Source: Vreelandella azerica
GTDB taxonomy: Bacteria; Pseudomonadota; Gammaproteobacteria; Pseudomonadales; Halomonadaceae
Direction: 5' to 3'
Length of the DNA stretch: 64,000 nt
Assembly (NCBI RefSeq): GCF_013112225.1
Contig: NZ_JABFHI010000006.1
Location: 1 to 64,000 of the forward strand
The notes beneath the pieces were generated by a model, which worked only from the letters and a program-made list of their open reading frames with translations, did not search any database and was not told the DNA's origin. The position numbers and the translations under genes were made by a program. Below, in pieces: positions 32,043 to 42,162 of this stretch; the first letter of the stretch is position 1, and every line of letters begins with the position of its first letter.

Positions 32043-33292
32043 CCTGAACGATTGGCTGGGGCATTACTGGCCGCGCGAGTGATAAATAGGATTTCCACAT
32101 TGCCCAGCCATTCGATATCGCTGGCCATGGCCTTCAGCTGGCTGGCAAGGCATTGTGGCGGCTGCTGAACAGTACCGCCCACCACTAGAGAGACGGATAT
32201 CTTACCGTTCAGATAGTGCAGCTGCAGGTCGGTCAAGGTGCGCCAGACCGGGTGCTTATACCAGCGCTCATTGAGCGCAGCTTCCACTTCAGGGCGCAGA
32301 GGCAGTCCTGGCAAACGGCTGGGGTCGCCCTGGCCAGCGTCGTCTTCCGGGTCAATATGGAAGATCACATCGGTGAGTGCCGGGAACTGGTGACGCAGGC
32401 GGCGGCTGACTTCGTTGCCGATCTCATGAGCTTCAGACACGCTGACTTTTGGGCCAACCACAACGTGTAGGTCGACCATCGCCCAACCAGCGGACTGGCG
32501 AGTGCGCAAATCGTGAACGCTATCAACGCCGGGCACGTTGCAAGCCACTTCATGCATCTGTTGCTGGGCATCGGTGGGCAGAGCGGTATCCACCAGTTCA
32601 CGGGCAGACTCCCACAACAGATCCCAGCCGACCTTGCCGACCAGCAAGCCGACGATGATGGCGGCTACTGCATCCAGCCAGCCCAACCCGAACTGGGCAC
32701 CGATCAGCGCGACCAGTACAACCGCGGTAGAAAGCGCATCGCTGCGCGAGTGCCAGGCGTTGGCCTCAAGTAGCTTGGACTGCACCCTTTTCGCCACCTT
32801 CATGGTGTAGCGGAAAATCCACTCTTTGCTGATCAAGGCGGCAAGGGTGATGGCAATAGCAGCTAAGCCTGGCGCATTGATCTGGGTGCCACTGAACAAG
32901 CGTTCGATGCTCGACCAAGCGATACCTCCTGCCACAAAAATCAGTACGCTGCCCAGCAGCAGAGTGGTCAGGGTTTCTATTCGGCCATGGCCATAGTGAT
33001 GGTCTTTGTCTGGCCCCTGACGGCCATAGTGAATGGCGGCAAACACAAAGCCATCAGTAATCAGGTCAGAAAGAGAGTGAATGCCATCGGCCACCAGGGC
33101 TGCCGAACCGACTAACAGGCCCACCATTACCTTGACCGCGCTAAGGACGGCATCGAGCCAGGCACCAATGGTCGTGACGCGCTTGGCTTCACGACTCTGG
33201 TGATCATGCTCTTGCGGTGTGATATCAGGGTTGGAAAGCATACGCCACCTTGTGGGCTGTTCGGCGATGGAGCCAACATTGTAACTCACCAC
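32039..33292 (-). CDS. Cation diffusion facilitator (CDF) family transporter
   Basis: This is an efflux antiporter for divalent metals such as Zn2+, Fe2+ or Mn2+. The 417-residue protein has six membrane segments. Paired metal-site motifs ADGIHSLSDLITDG and WHSRSDALST lie in segments 2 and 5, and cytoplasmic ferredoxin-like domains follow (HDLRTRQSAGWAMVDLHV, VIFHIDPEDD). About 110 extra residues follow the usual C-domain. The start could be ATG 33241 (MLSNPDITPQEH) rather than 33292. It converges on mgtE with a 4-base overlap. The metal cannot be read from the motifs alone. Confidence 0.88.
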   Translation of the reverse strand: MVSYNVGSIAEQPTRWRMLSNPDITPQEHDHQSREAKRVTTIGAWLDAVLSAVKVMVGLLVGSAALVADGIHSLSDLITDGFVFAAIHYGRQGPDKDHHYGHGRIETLTTLLLGSVLIFVAGGIAWSSIERLFSGTQINAPGLAAIAITLAALISKEWIFRYTMKVAKRVQSKLLEANAWHSRSDALSTAVVLVALIGAQFGLGWLDAVAAIIVGLLVGKVGWDLLWESARELVDTALPTDAQQQMHEVACNVPGVDSVHDLRTRQSAGWAMVDLHVVVGPKVSVSEAHEIGNEVSRRLRHQFPALTDVIFHIDPEDDAGQGDPSRLPGLPLRPEVEAALNERWYKHPVWRTLTDLQLHYLNGKISVSLVVGGTVQQPPQCLASQLKAMASDIEWLGNVEILFITRAASNAPANRSG

Positions 33293-33498
33293 TTCTAAAT
33301 ACTCATGTTTGAAATACTTATGTTTGAAATGCTCAGGCCCTTGAAAGTGGAAACGGACAATCTTGGTAAGGCCGTGTATCCTTGGGTGCTATGCTGACTG
33401 TTAGATGCTGATGAGGTAAATCAAACGTCGTCATGATGCAGTATCCGGCGCTTCCAACTAAACGATAATCGCGGGTTTTGATAACAGGCAAGGCTTCA

Positions 33499-34299
33499 AT
33501 GGATTGGCTACAGATTACCGTCCTGGCAATCGTCCAGGGTTTCACCGAATTTCTCCCTATTTCAAGCTCTGCGCATCTTATCCTGGTGCCAGTGTTGACC
33601 GCCTGGCAGGATCAGGGGCTGGCCTTTGATGTCGCCCTGCATCTTGGCAGCCTGAGTGCCGTGATGATTTACTTTCGGCGCGAAATATTTTCGATGATCA
33701 ACAGCAGCCTCAACGCCCTGAGTGGTAAAGGCGTTGACCGCGATGCCTGGCTTGCGCTGTGGGTCACCCTGGCAACCCTGCCGGTGTGTGCGATTGGTTT
33801 CGTGCTCCACGATGTGATCGAAGGTTACATGCGTTCGACCCTGATTATCAGCCTGAGTCTGATCGTCTTTGGCCTGCTGCTGGGTTACGCCGACTGGAAG
33901 CAGCGCGGGTCGCGCAGTGAGTACCAGTTAGGTCTGAAGGACGCCATCATCATTGGCCTTGCCCAGGCGCTGGCGTTGATTCCCGGCACTTCCCGTTCCG
34001 GTATTACGATCACCGCCGCGCTAATGGTGGGCATGAACCGCGAAGCAGCGGCACGCTTTTCTTTTCTGTTGTCCATCCCGGTGATCGTGCTGGCCGGCGG
34101 GCTTGAAACCATCAAGCTGGCAGGCCAGCCGGACGCCATGGACTGGAACGCCATGATCATGGGCACCTTGCTTTCCGGTATCAGCGCCTATCTGTGTATC
34201 CACTTCTTTCTGGCCTTTATTCGCAAAATCGGCATGCAGCCCTTTGTTATCTATCGAGTATTGCTGGGCGCCTGGTTGCTGTGGATCTTTTATTTTTGA
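33499..34299 (+). CDS. uppP: Undecaprenyl-diphosphatase UppP (BacA)
   Basis: UppP dephosphorylates undecaprenyl pyrophosphate to recycle the cell-wall lipid carrier and gives bacitracin tolerance. The ATG at 33499 gives 266 residues, the normal length. Motifs are EFLPISSSAHLILV near residue 18 with the catalytic Glu/Ser/His, and IPGTSRSGITITAALMVGM near residue 160, among eight membrane segments. Short near-direct repeats with an ATGTTTGAAAT core lie upstream at about 33297-33335. Confidence 0.93.
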   Translation: MDWLQITVLAIVQGFTEFLPISSSAHLILVPVLTAWQDQGLAFDVALHLGSLSAVMIYFRREIFSMINSSLNALSGKGVDRDAWLALWVTLATLPVCAIGFVLHDVIEGYMRSTLIISLSLIVFGLLLGYADWKQRGSRSEYQLGLKDAIIIGLAQALALIPGTSRSGITITAALMVGMNREAAARFSFLLSIPVIVLAGGLETIKLAGQPDAMDWNAMIMGTLLSGISAYLCIHFFLAFIRKIGMQPFVIYRVLLGAWLLWIFYF

Positions 34300-34364
34300 G
34301 AGTTGGTACTTTAAAACCTGTGACGGTCACTGTCTGGCAGTCAACAGTGAAAAGGGTGAATGGC

Positions 34365-35476
34365 ATGATGAATAGTCAAAAAAGATAGGGTGGATCAGCC
34401 TGGTGTTAACCGGTTTGCTGGGGATGGCAGGCTGCTCCTCGGAAGAGGAGCGACCGCTTGAGTCGCCGGTACGTTTTGAAGGCGCTATCTTTGGCAGCTT
34501 TTATCAGATCAGTATTGCCGACCCGCTGACCCAGGGAGAACTCAGCGATATTGAAGAAGGCTTTCTGGCTGAACTGCAAAGCGTCGATAAGGCGATGTCA
34601 ACCTATCGGGATGATTCTGAGCTGGTCGCTTTCAATCAGGCGCCGGTGGGAGAATGGCAATTACTCTCGCCCGAGATCATTGAGGTGATGGCCATCAGCC
34701 AGTCAGTCTCAGAGGCCAGCCAGGGTGCTTTTGATGTGACAGTGGGCGGGTTGGTCAATCTGTGGAGCTTTGGCCCTGAAGCACAGCCTGAAGAAATCCC
34801 CGATGACCAGACGCTGGAAGCGCGCCTGGAAACGGTTGGCTTTGATGCCCTGGAGTTTGATGCTGATGCCAACCAGGCGCAGCGTACTCGGGATGTGTTT
34901 GTTGATCTTTCCGCCGTCGCCAAGGGCTATGCGGCGGATCAGGTGGCCGACTATCTCAATCAACAGGGCTTTGAGCATTATCTGGTGAACCTTGGCGGCG
35001 ACCTGGTGGCGCAGGGGTATCGCGATCGCGAAGAAGAAACACCCTGGCGTATTGGCATTGAAGTCCCCGAAGACGGCCCGCAAACCGCCCAGCTTGTCCT
35101 GCCACTTAGCAATAAGACAGTCGCCACCTCAGGCGATTACCGCAATTATTTCGAGCAGGACGGCCAGCGTTTTTCGCATACCATTGACCCTCGCACTGGC
35201 CGCCCCATCACCCATGGGCTAGCCTCTGTTTCCGTGTTTGATGATTCCAACGCCAGGGCAGATGCCTGGGCGACGGCGCTACTGGTGGCCGGTGAACAGG
35301 AAGGGATGGCCATCGCGCAGGCCAATGACCTTGATGTCCTGATGCTGGTACGCGATGGCGAACAATGGAAAAGCCTCGCCAGCCCTGGCTTTGCCGCCAC
35401 CTTTGGTGAAACGCTGCTGGATGAACTGACTATCGAGGTCGTGCAGGCGACACCCGACACCCCAACGGAGGAATAA
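34365..35476 (+). CDS. apbE: FAD:protein FMN transferase ApbE, lipoprotein (one frameshift)
   Basis: ApbE attaches FMN to Thr residues of periplasmic flavoproteins such as NqrB/NqrC and RnfG/RnfD. Adding one A to the A6 run 34378-34383 joins the ATG at 34365 to the main frame and yields a lipoprotein signal [20 protein letters not shown] ending in lipobox MAGC. The main part has a FGSFYQISI strand, [46 protein letters not shown] and [11 protein letters not shown]. Length is about 371 residues. glmU follows directly, one base after the stop. Confidence 0.92.
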
Positions 35477-35477
35477 G

Positions 35478-36843
35478 ATGCTCGACGAGCTTGATGTTGT
35501 GATTCTTGCTGCCGGTAAAGGCACCCGCATGCGCTCACAAACCCCCAAGGTTTTGCACACCCTGGCGGGCAAACCCATGGTCAGCCACGTGCTGGAAACA
35601 GCTCAGGCGCTCAACCCCAGCCGTACGCATGTGGTGATTGGCCATGGCGCAGACCAGCTGCAGGCTGCCCTGGAAGGCACCGATGTGCATTTCGCTCTAC
35701 AGGCTGAGCAGAAAGGCACCGGCCACGCAGTGGCGCAAACGCTGGAGCAGCTCGGCCAGGGCAAGGTACTGGTGCTGTATGGCGACGTGCCGCTGATTCG
35801 TCGTGAGACTCTGGCAGCCCTGTTGGCTAACGTGGATGAGCAACATCTTGGGTTACTCACGGTGACGCTGACAAACCCTCATGGTTACGGGCGCATCGTG
35901 CGTAATGATGCCGGTGAAGCCGTTGCCATCGTAGAGCAGAAAGACGCCAATGCTGAACAGCTGACCATTAATGAATGCAATACCGGTATAATGGCAATGA
36001 CGCGCCCAGTTAAAGCGCTGGCTGCCTCAGCTGTCGGCAGAAAACGCCCAGGGCGAGTATTACCTGACGGATGTGATTGCCATGGCCGCTAACGAAGGGG
36101 TCAGTGTTACTACCGCACAGCCCGCCACCCCGGTAGAAGTGGAAGGCGTCAACAACCGCGCCCAGATGGCCCGGCTGGAACGCGCCTACCAAAGCCAGCT
36201 GGCCGAGCAGCTGATGGAGCAGGGCGTGGCGCTGGCCGACCCGGCGAGAATCGATATCCGCGGCACCCTGACATGCGGCCATGATGTGTTTATTGATATC
36301 GGCTGTGTGTTTGAAGGCGATGTTGAACTGGGGGAAGGCGTGCATATCGGCCCCTACTGCGTGATCAAAAACAGCACGATCGGCGCTGAAAGCGTGATTG
36401 ACAGTCATAGCGTGATCGACAAGGTCGTCGCAGCAGGCCTGAACCAGGTCGGCCCCTTTGCACGGCTGCGCCCCGGCACACGTCTGGCGGTAAACGCCAA
36501 GGTTGGCAATTTTGTGGAAACCAAGAATGCCGATGTGGGCGAAGGCAGCAAGATCAACCATCTCAGCTATGTGGGCGATGCGCGTCTGGGGCGTGAGGTC
36601 AACGTAGGCGCAGGTACGATTACCTGCAATTATGATGGTGCCAACAAGCACCTGACGACGATTGATGACAATGCTTTCATCGGTTCCAACACTGCCCTGG
36701 TGGCGCCAGTAACGGTCGGTAAAGGCGCCACAGTAGGCGCAGGTTCCACCATTGCCAAAGACGTCGCGGATCATGCCCTGGCGGTGACCCGCAGCCGTCA
36801 GCTGGAGAAACCGGATTGGCCAAGGCCGGAGAGAAAATCGTGA
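35478..36843 (+). CDS. glmU: Bifunctional UDP-GlcNAc pyrophosphorylase/GlcN-1-P acetyltransferase (one frameshift)
   Basis: GlmU makes UDP-GlcNAc for peptidoglycan and LPS. The uridylyltransferase half has [20 protein letters not shown] near residue 12. The left-handed beta-helix acetyltransferase half has [29 protein letters not shown] and [11 protein letters not shown]. The frame breaks near 36001-36008. Restoring two bases (GC in a GCGC stretch) or removing one gives [20 protein letters not shown] or close to it, joining both halves at the linker. Restored length is about 455 residues, normal for the family. Confidence 0.93.
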
Positions 36844-37041
36844 TTAGCGTCTGAATTTAACCCTATATACGACATAAGAGTCATAGGCGGCATTTTCCTG
36901 CACCCCAGGATGTCGGTATACTAGTTCTATTGGAACGTCTACCTATACATCCTGGCGTCTCGGCAGTGCAGGGGTTCTGACAGCACCGCCGCACACAGAG
37001 GTAACGAAATCATTCGATGAAAAACTCAAGAGGTGGTGAGA

Positions 37042-37845
37042 GTGAAACTTAAGCTGATCATGAGCGGGCTGGCGGCCTTTGGCGTCATGGCAGGCACATC
37101 CAGTGCTTTCGCCCAGGAAGAAGCCGCACGCAATGCTATTGCAGAACGTCTGGCACCGGTTGGCCAACTATGTTTGCAAGGCCAGGACTGTGGTACCGCT
37201 TCAGCTCCGCCTGCAGCCGCTTCGAGTGGTGGCGGTGATATCGATGGTGGTGACATCTATAGCAATGTCTGTTCGGCCTGCCATGAAACCGGTGCCGCAG
37301 GTGCCCCTATTCGTGGTGATGAAGAGGCCTGGGCCGCACGCGTTGAACAAGGATTTGCAACCCTGCTGGATCATTCGATCAACGGTATTGGTGCTATGCC
37401 TGCACGTGGCGGCAACCCCAACCTGTCTGATGAGGAAATGGAAGCGGCTACCAAATATATGGTTGAGCCAGTGATGGACGTTTCTGATATCGGCAGTACG
37501 TCCAACGATGAGGAAGCCGTTGCTGAAGAAGCGCCTGCGACAAATGCAGAAGAAGACATGGCTGCTGCCTCTGGCGAACAGCCAGCCGCTGACAGCGGTA
37601 GCAGCTTGAACGGTGAAGCACTCTACAGCAGCCTGGGCTGTGTGGCCTGCCACGCCAACGGCGTTGCCGGTGCGCCCCTGATTGGTGATGCAGAGGCTTG
37701 GGGGCCACGTATTGATCAGGGTAAAGATACGTTGTATCAGAGCGTTTTCAATGGCAAGGGAGCCATGCCGCCTCGCGGTGCCAGCCAGGGTTCTGATGAA
37801 GAAATCATGGCAGTCGTTGATTACATGGTATCCCAGGTACAGTAA
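37042..37845 (+). CDS. Diheme cytochrome c (c5-like)
   Basis: This is a periplasmic electron carrier. The GTG at 37042 is chosen because AGAGG lies 8-12 bases upstream; it gives 267 residues. There is a signal peptide cleaved after about SAFA. Two class I heme domains follow, with CSACH near residue 77 and CVACH near residue 201, each with a distal Met (GIGAMPARGG, GKGAMPPRGA). A 50-residue acidic Ala/Glu linker joins the domains. The two halves resemble each other (GAAGAPIRGDEEAW, GVAGAPLIGDAEAW), suggesting internal duplication. It could feed terminal oxidases. Confidence 0.88.
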   Translation: MKLKLIMSGLAAFGVMAGTSSAFAQEEAARNAIAERLAPVGQLCLQGQDCGTASAPPAAASSGGGDIDGGDIYSNVCSACHETGAAGAPIRGDEEAWAARVEQGFATLLDHSINGIGAMPARGGNPNLSDEEMEAATKYMVEPVMDVSDIGSTSNDEEAVAEEAPATNAEEDMAAASGEQPAADSGSSLNGEALYSSLGCVACHANGVAGAPLIGDAEAWGPRIDQGKDTLYQSVFNGKGAMPPRGASQGSDEEIMAVVDYMVSQVQ

Positions 37846-37866
37846 TCGTTGCCGCTGTTAAACGAT

Positions 37867-37910
37867 ATATCCACAGGCGGGTTGCTAAAACCTCCTGTGG
37901 ATATTTTTTT
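37867..37910 (+). terminator. Intrinsic terminator after the cytochrome c gene
   Basis: ATATCCACAGG (37867-37877) pairs with CCTGTGGATAT (37894-37904) and is followed by seven T. The stem contains a DnaA-box-like core on each arm, probably by chance. Confidence 0.8.
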
Positions 37911-37928
37911 GCCTTTGGCTTTGTTACT

Positions 37929-39998
37929 TCAGCCTAACAGCGAGCGAATGCCTGCCAAGGCGTCCTTGCCGCGTGCCTGTTTTTTCTCCGGGTCTTCTTT
38001 ATCCGCACGTCCTTCCCATTCCAGGTCTTCGGCGGGCAGTTCGTCCAGAAAACGGCTGGGTTGGCAATCCATCAGCTCGCCATAGGCCTTGCGCTGGCGC
38101 GCCAGGGTAAGCGTCAGAGTGCGACGCGCGCGGGTAATGCCCACATAAGCCAGGCGGCGCTCTTCTTCTACCGTCCCCATTTCAATGGCGTTGCGGTGGG
38201 GCAGCAAATCTTCTTCCAGGCCCATCAGGTAGACGTGGGGAAACTCCAGCCCTTTTGACGCGTGCATGGTCAAAAGCTGTACGCGGTCCGAATCATCCTC
38301 TTCCGCCTGTTGTTCAAGAATGTCGCGCAGCACCAGACGGGAAATGGCGGCTTCTACGCTGTCAGTTTCCGTGGCGGTGGAATCATCGGCCTCTTCCGGG
38401 TCGCGGTTGAGCGATTTTTCCAGCTGGTCGATCAGAGTCCACACGTTTGCCATGCGCCGTTCGGCAATGGTCGGGGCGCTGGCGTTCTGGTAGAGCCAGG
38501 CTTCGTAGTCCATATCGCGCAACATGTCGCGAATGGCGGCAATAGCATCGCCCTTATCCATGCGCTGACGAACACCGTCGATAAAGTGGGTAAAGCGTGA
38601 TAGCCGTTCTACAGCGCGGGTAGGCAGGGTTTGTTCCAGCCCCAGTTCATGGCAGGCGGCAAACAGCGAAATGGAGCGTTCAGTGGCGTAGTTGGCGAGT
38701 TTTTCCAGGGTCCCCGGGCCAATTTCCCGGCGGGGCACGTTCACAATACGCAGAAAGGCATTATCATCGGCAGGGTTGATCAATAGCCGCAGATAGGCCA
38801 TGGCGTCCTTGATTTCATTGCGCGAGAAAAACGAGGTTCCGCCGGACAGCTTGTAGGGAATCTGGTAGTGCTGAAGTTTGAGTTCCAACAGGCGTGCCTG
38901 AAAATTACCCCGATAGAGCACTGCAAAGTCTCGCCATTCGGACTTTTCCTTGATGCGCCGGGTGAGTATTTCGCTGGCCACCCGTTCGGCTTCGGCTTCC
39001 TCATGGCGATTGACGACAACGCGGATAGCCGCACCGTCGCCCATATCTGACCACAGGGTTTTTTCATAGACGTGGGGGTTGTTGGCGATCAGCGTATTGG
39101 CGGCGCGCAGAATCGTGCCTGTGGAACGGTAGTTCTGCTCCAGCTTGATGACGTTTAAACGCGGAAAATCTTCGCCCAGGGTGATCAGGTTTTCCGGACG
39201 TGCGCCGCGCCAGGCATAAATAGACTGATCATCATCGCCCACCACGGTAAAGGTCGCTCGTTCAGCCATCAGCAGTTTTACCAGCAGGTACTGGGAAACG
39301 TTGGTGTCCTGATACTCATCCACCAGCATGTAATGAATCTTGCGCCGCCAGCGGGCCAGCGCTTCCGAGTCGCGCTGTAACAGTACTACCGGCAGCAGAA
39401 TCAGGTCATCAAAATCCACCGCATTGTAGGCTTTCAGGTGGCGCACATAGGCTTCATAAACCCGGGCGGCAAAATGCTCGTCGTCATCGCCAGCCAAGGA
39501 GAGCGCGTCGCTGGGCAGCACCAGATCATTTTTCCACTGTGAAATCTTGCCCTGCACCGCGTTGATCTGTTCGGCGTCTACCTGAGCGTCCTTGTTCATC
39601 AAATCGCGTAGCAGCGCCTTGGCATCTTCCGGGTCAAACAGTGAAAAGCCCGGTTTGTAGCCCAGGGTTTTCAGCTCAGAGCGAATGATATTCAGCCCCA
39701 GAGTGTGAAAGGTCGAGACCGTCAGCCCGTGGCCTTCCTTGCCCTGGAGCATTTTTCCGACCCGCTCTTTCATTTCCCGGGCGGCTTTATTGGTAAAGGT
39801 CACGGCGGCAATTCGGCGCGCGCTCATGCCGCATTCCTGTACCAGATAGGCAATCTTGGTGGTGATTACGCTGGTTTTGCCAGACCCCGCTCCCGCCAGT
39901 ACCAGGCAGGGGCCATCAATATAGCGCACCGCTTCCTGCTGGCGCGGGTTGAGGTTTCGCAAGCGTTGGGCAATGGCGGGGTTCATGGCAGAATGCAT
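37929..39998 (-). CDS. rep: ATP-dependent DNA helicase Rep (UvrD family)
   Basis: Rep is a 3'-5' superfamily 1 helicase that helps forks past protein blocks. The 689-residue protein has the Q motif LNPRQQEAV, Walker [14 protein letters not shown] near residue 35, [32 protein letters not shown] and QNYRST. The C-terminal motif is [16 protein letters not shown]. The sequence [17 protein letters not shown] and the short C-terminal tail favour Rep over UvrD. The frame is intact. Confidence 0.93.
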   Translation of the reverse strand: MHSAMNPAIAQRLRNLNPRQQEAVRYIDGPCLVLAGAGSGKTSVITTKIAYLVQECGMSARRIAAVTFTNKAAREMKERVGKMLQGKEGHGLTVSTFHTLGLNIIRSELKTLGYKPGFSLFDPEDAKALLRDLMNKDAQVDAEQINAVQGKISQWKNDLVLPSDALSLAGDDDEHFAARVYEAYVRHLKAYNAVDFDDLILLPVVLLQRDSEALARWRRKIHYMLVDEYQDTNVSQYLLVKLLMAERATFTVVGDDDQSIYAWRGARPENLITLGEDFPRLNVIKLEQNYRSTGTILRAANTLIANNPHVYEKTLWSDMGDGAAIRVVVNRHEEAEAERVASEILTRRIKEKSEWRDFAVLYRGNFQARLLELKLQHYQIPYKLSGGTSFFSRNEIKDAMAYLRLLINPADDNAFLRIVNVPRREIGPGTLEKLANYATERSISLFAACHELGLEQTLPTRAVERLSRFTHFIDGVRQRMDKGDAIAAIRDMLRDMDYEAWLYQNASAPTIAERRMANVWTLIDQLEKSLNRDPEEADDSTATETDSVEAAISRLVLRDILEQQAEEDDSDRVQLLTMHASKGLEFPHVYLMGLEEDLLPHRNAIEMGTVEEERRLAYVGITRARRTLTLTLARQRKAYGELMDCQPSRFLDELPAEDLEWEGRADKEDPEKKQARGKDALAGIRSLLG

Positions 39999-40038
39999 CC
40001 TTTACATGTGGAAGGCGAACCAATGTCTGGAAGAACCA

Positions 40039-40512
40039 ATGTTTGACATCGCGCTGTTTGAGCCAAAGATGGCGCCGAATGCGGGCAATATCATGCGGCT
40101 GGTGGCCAACAATGGCTGTCGTCTCCACCTGATTGAGCCGCTAGGGTTTGATCTGGAAGAGAAAAAGCTGCGTCGCGCCGGGCTTGATTACCGCGACCTG
40201 GCCAATGTGCGCTGTCATGCCAATTTCATGGCCTTTCTGGAAGCAATGCAGGGGCGAACCCTGTGGGCGCTGACAACCCGCGGCACTCGCTATTATAGCG
40301 AGGCTTCTTTTGGCGCGGGTGATGTGTTGCTGTTTGGCTCTGAAACAGGCGGCTTATCGGAGCAGGCACATGCCTTGATAGCCGATGAAAACAAGTTACT
40401 GATCCCCATGCAGCCTAATAATCGCAGCCTTAACCTGTCCAATGCCGTGGCGCTGGTTAGCTACGAGGCGTGGCGACAGCAAGGCTTTGCTGGCGCCGCA
40501 ACCTCCAGCTAG
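40039..40512 (+). CDS. trmL: tRNA (cytidine/uridine-34-2'-O)-methyltransferase TrmL
   Basis: TrmL is a SPOUT enzyme that methylates the ribose of the wobble base in tRNA-Leu isoacceptors. The ATG at 40039 ([20 protein letters not shown]) gives 157 residues, the family length; the upstream extension to 39949 is spurious. The knot motifs FGSETGGL and [20 protein letters not shown] are present. It is divergent from rep and convergent with pyrE. Confidence 0.95.
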   Translation: MFDIALFEPKMAPNAGNIMRLVANNGCRLHLIEPLGFDLEEKKLRRAGLDYRDLANVRCHANFMAFLEAMQGRTLWALTTRGTRYYSEASFGAGDVLLFGSETGGLSEQAHALIADENKLLIPMQPNNRSLNLSNAVALVSYEAWRQQGFAGAATSS

Positions 40513-40516
40513 GTAA

Positions 40517-41179
40517 TCACTCACTACCGTACTCAGCGCGATACGCCCGAATGGCGTCGGCATGCACCTGCATCTCGGGGTCCGCCTGCTCTTCCAGATA
40601 GGCCAATACCTGTGCCAGAGTAACGATACTGACGACCGGCATGCCAAAAGTGGCTTCAACTTCCTGAATGGCGCTTTGCTCGCCCTGGCCACGTTCCTGA
40701 CGGTCCAGCGCGATAATGACGCCGCCCGCCCGGGCACCGCTGTGTTCGATGAGGGTCATGACTTCACGAATGGCCGTGCCGGCGGTGATCACATCGTCGA
40801 TAATCAGTACATCACCCGCCAGTGGTGCGCCGACAGTATTGCCGCCTTCGCCGTGGGTCTTGGCTTCCTTACGATTAAAGGCGTAAGGCATATCAAGGTC
40901 ATGGTGATCAGCCAGCGCAGCAGCGGTAACGGCGGCAAGCGGAATACCTTTATAGGCGGGGCCAAACAGTACATCGGCCTTGAGGCCGCTATCGACAATC
41001 GCCTGGGCGTAAAAGCGCCCGAGCTTGGCCAGGGCGCCGCCGGTCTGAAACAGGCCAGCATTGAAAAAATATGGGCTTACGCGACCGGATTTCAGGGTAA
41101 ATTCGCCAAATTTGAGCACGCCCTGCTCAATAGCGAAAGCAATGAAGTCGCGTTGATACGATTGTAGAGAGGCAGACAC
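40517..41179 (-). CDS. pyrE: Orotate phosphoribosyltransferase
   Basis: PyrE joins orotate and PRPP to make OMP in pyrimidine synthesis. The start at GTG 41179 is preferred, with GAGGA just upstream. It gives 220 residues starting [19 protein letters not shown]; a longer frame begins at 41215. Motifs are [20 protein letters not shown], the catalytic-loop region [12 protein letters not shown] and the PRPP-binding [17 protein letters not shown]. It sits beside crc, as in Pseudomonas. Confidence 0.95.
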   Translation of the reverse strand: MSASLQSYQRDFIAFAIEQGVLKFGEFTLKSGRVSPYFFNAGLFQTGGALAKLGRFYAQAIVDSGLKADVLFGPAYKGIPLAAVTAAALADHHDLDMPYAFNRKEAKTHGEGGNTVGAPLAGDVLIIDDVITAGTAIREVMTLIEHSGARAGGVIIALDRQERGQGEQSAIQEVEATFGMPVVSIVTLAQVLAYLEEQADPEMQVHADAIRAYRAEYGSE

Positions 41180-41264
41180 GATAATCCTCGCGATTTTTTG
41201 TGGGGATTTACTCAAACGTCGAAACGTCGGGTATCATACAGCAGCGACGCTAAAGGGACGATCT

Positions 41265-42032
41265 ATGAAAATTGCCAGCATCAATGTCAATGGTATTCGT
41301 GATGCCGTCGATCGTGGCTTCCTGGACTGGCTGGCTCAGCAGGATGCCGACGTGGTCTGCGTGCAGAACATCAAGGCGAAAAGTTTCGAATTAAGCGACC
41401 ATATTCTCTATCCGGAAGGTTATGAAGGCTACTTCCTGGATGCGGAGGAGGATGGTTTTGCTGGTGTGGCACTGTATTGCCGCAAAATTCCCAAGGCGAT
41501 CATGTATGGCCTCGGGTTTCCGCAGTGTGACCATGAAGGGCGTTTTCTGCAGGCGGATTACGACCGCTTCAGTATTGCCACCTTTCTGATGCCGGATGGT
41601 AACGACCAGAAAGCCAAACAGGCGTTCATGGAGCAATATCAGGAATACCTGAGTAAAATGGCCCGTAAGCGCCGGGAATATATCATCTGTGGCACCTGGC
41701 ATATCGCCCACAAGACGATTGACCTGGCCAACTGGTCGGATAACCAGCTGACATCCGGTTTCCGCCCGGAAGAGCGCGCCTGGATGGATCATGTGCTTGG
41801 TCCCACTGGGTTTATCGACACCTTCCGCGAGATCAATCGCGACGCGGGTGAATATACCTGGTGGCCGAAGCTTGACCAGGAGGTGCCGCGTGGGCGCCAG
41901 GAAGGCTGGCGGATTGACTACCAGTTGGTCGGGCCCAATTTCCGCCGCCATGTGGTGGATGCCTGGATTGACTATGAGGCAAGGTTCTCAGAGTTCGCAC
42001 CGCTGATTGTCGAATACGACCTGGCGCTGTAA
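41265..42032 (+). CDS. crc: Crc-like protein: exonuclease III fold without catalytic residues
   Basis: In Pseudomonas, Crc cooperates with Hfq in carbon catabolite repression and is an inactive relative of exonuclease III. This 255-residue protein keeps the fold (MKIASINVNGIRDAVDRGF, GWRIDYQLVGP). The catalytic Glu of the LQETK motif is Asn35 (CVQNIK). The GDxN motif is GTWH (CGTWHIAH). The terminal SDH motif is SEF (SEFAPLIVEYD). The RKRREYI segment and the divergent position next to pyrE match Pseudomonas crc. An active exonuclease III is therefore unlikely. Confidence 0.82.
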   Translation: MKIASINVNGIRDAVDRGFLDWLAQQDADVVCVQNIKAKSFELSDHILYPEGYEGYFLDAEEDGFAGVALYCRKIPKAIMYGLGFPQCDHEGRFLQADYDRFSIATFLMPDGNDQKAKQAFMEQYQEYLSKMARKRREYIICGTWHIAHKTIDLANWSDNQLTSGFRPEERAWMDHVLGPTGFIDTFREINRDAGEYTWWPKLDQEVPRGRQEGWRIDYQLVGPNFRRHVVDAWIDYEARFSEFAPLIVEYDLAL

Positions 42033-42073
42033 GCACTCACTTCCCTGCATCGCCATGTATGCGTGTAATATTC

Positions 42074-42106
42074 AAAAGGCCAGCGAATGCTGGCCTTTTG
42101 TTTTAT
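42074..42106 (+). terminator. Intrinsic terminator after the crc-like gene
   Basis: AAAAGGCCAGC (42074-42084) pairs with GCTGGCCTTTT (42089-42099) across a GAAT loop, followed by GTTTTA. As a symmetric hairpin it may also serve the facing rph gene. Confidence 0.8.
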
Positions 42107-42120
42107 CTATCTTACTCTGT

Positions 42121-42162
42121 TCACGCCTCACGCCTCACGCCTCACGCCTCACGCCTCACGCC
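42121..42162. repeat. Heptanucleotide tandem repeat (TCACGCC)6
   Basis: Six perfect head-to-tail copies of TCACGCC fill the gap between the crc-like terminator and the rph stop codon; the last C is part of that stop. A related array of TCACCAC units lies at 62380-62428 at another convergent junction. Confidence 0.95.

Noticed and set aside
36010..36774. 254-codon open frame antisense to glmU
   Set aside because: The composition is the shadow of the repetitive hexapeptide coding sequence of GlmU; no family features.
41265..42032. Annotation as active exonuclease III (xthA)
   Set aside because: The metal-binding Glu, the GDxN residues and the terminal His are all replaced; the pyrE-adjacent position fits crc.
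42121..42162. CRISPR-like repeat
   Set aside because: Units are contiguous 7-mers without spacers and there are no cas genes in the window.
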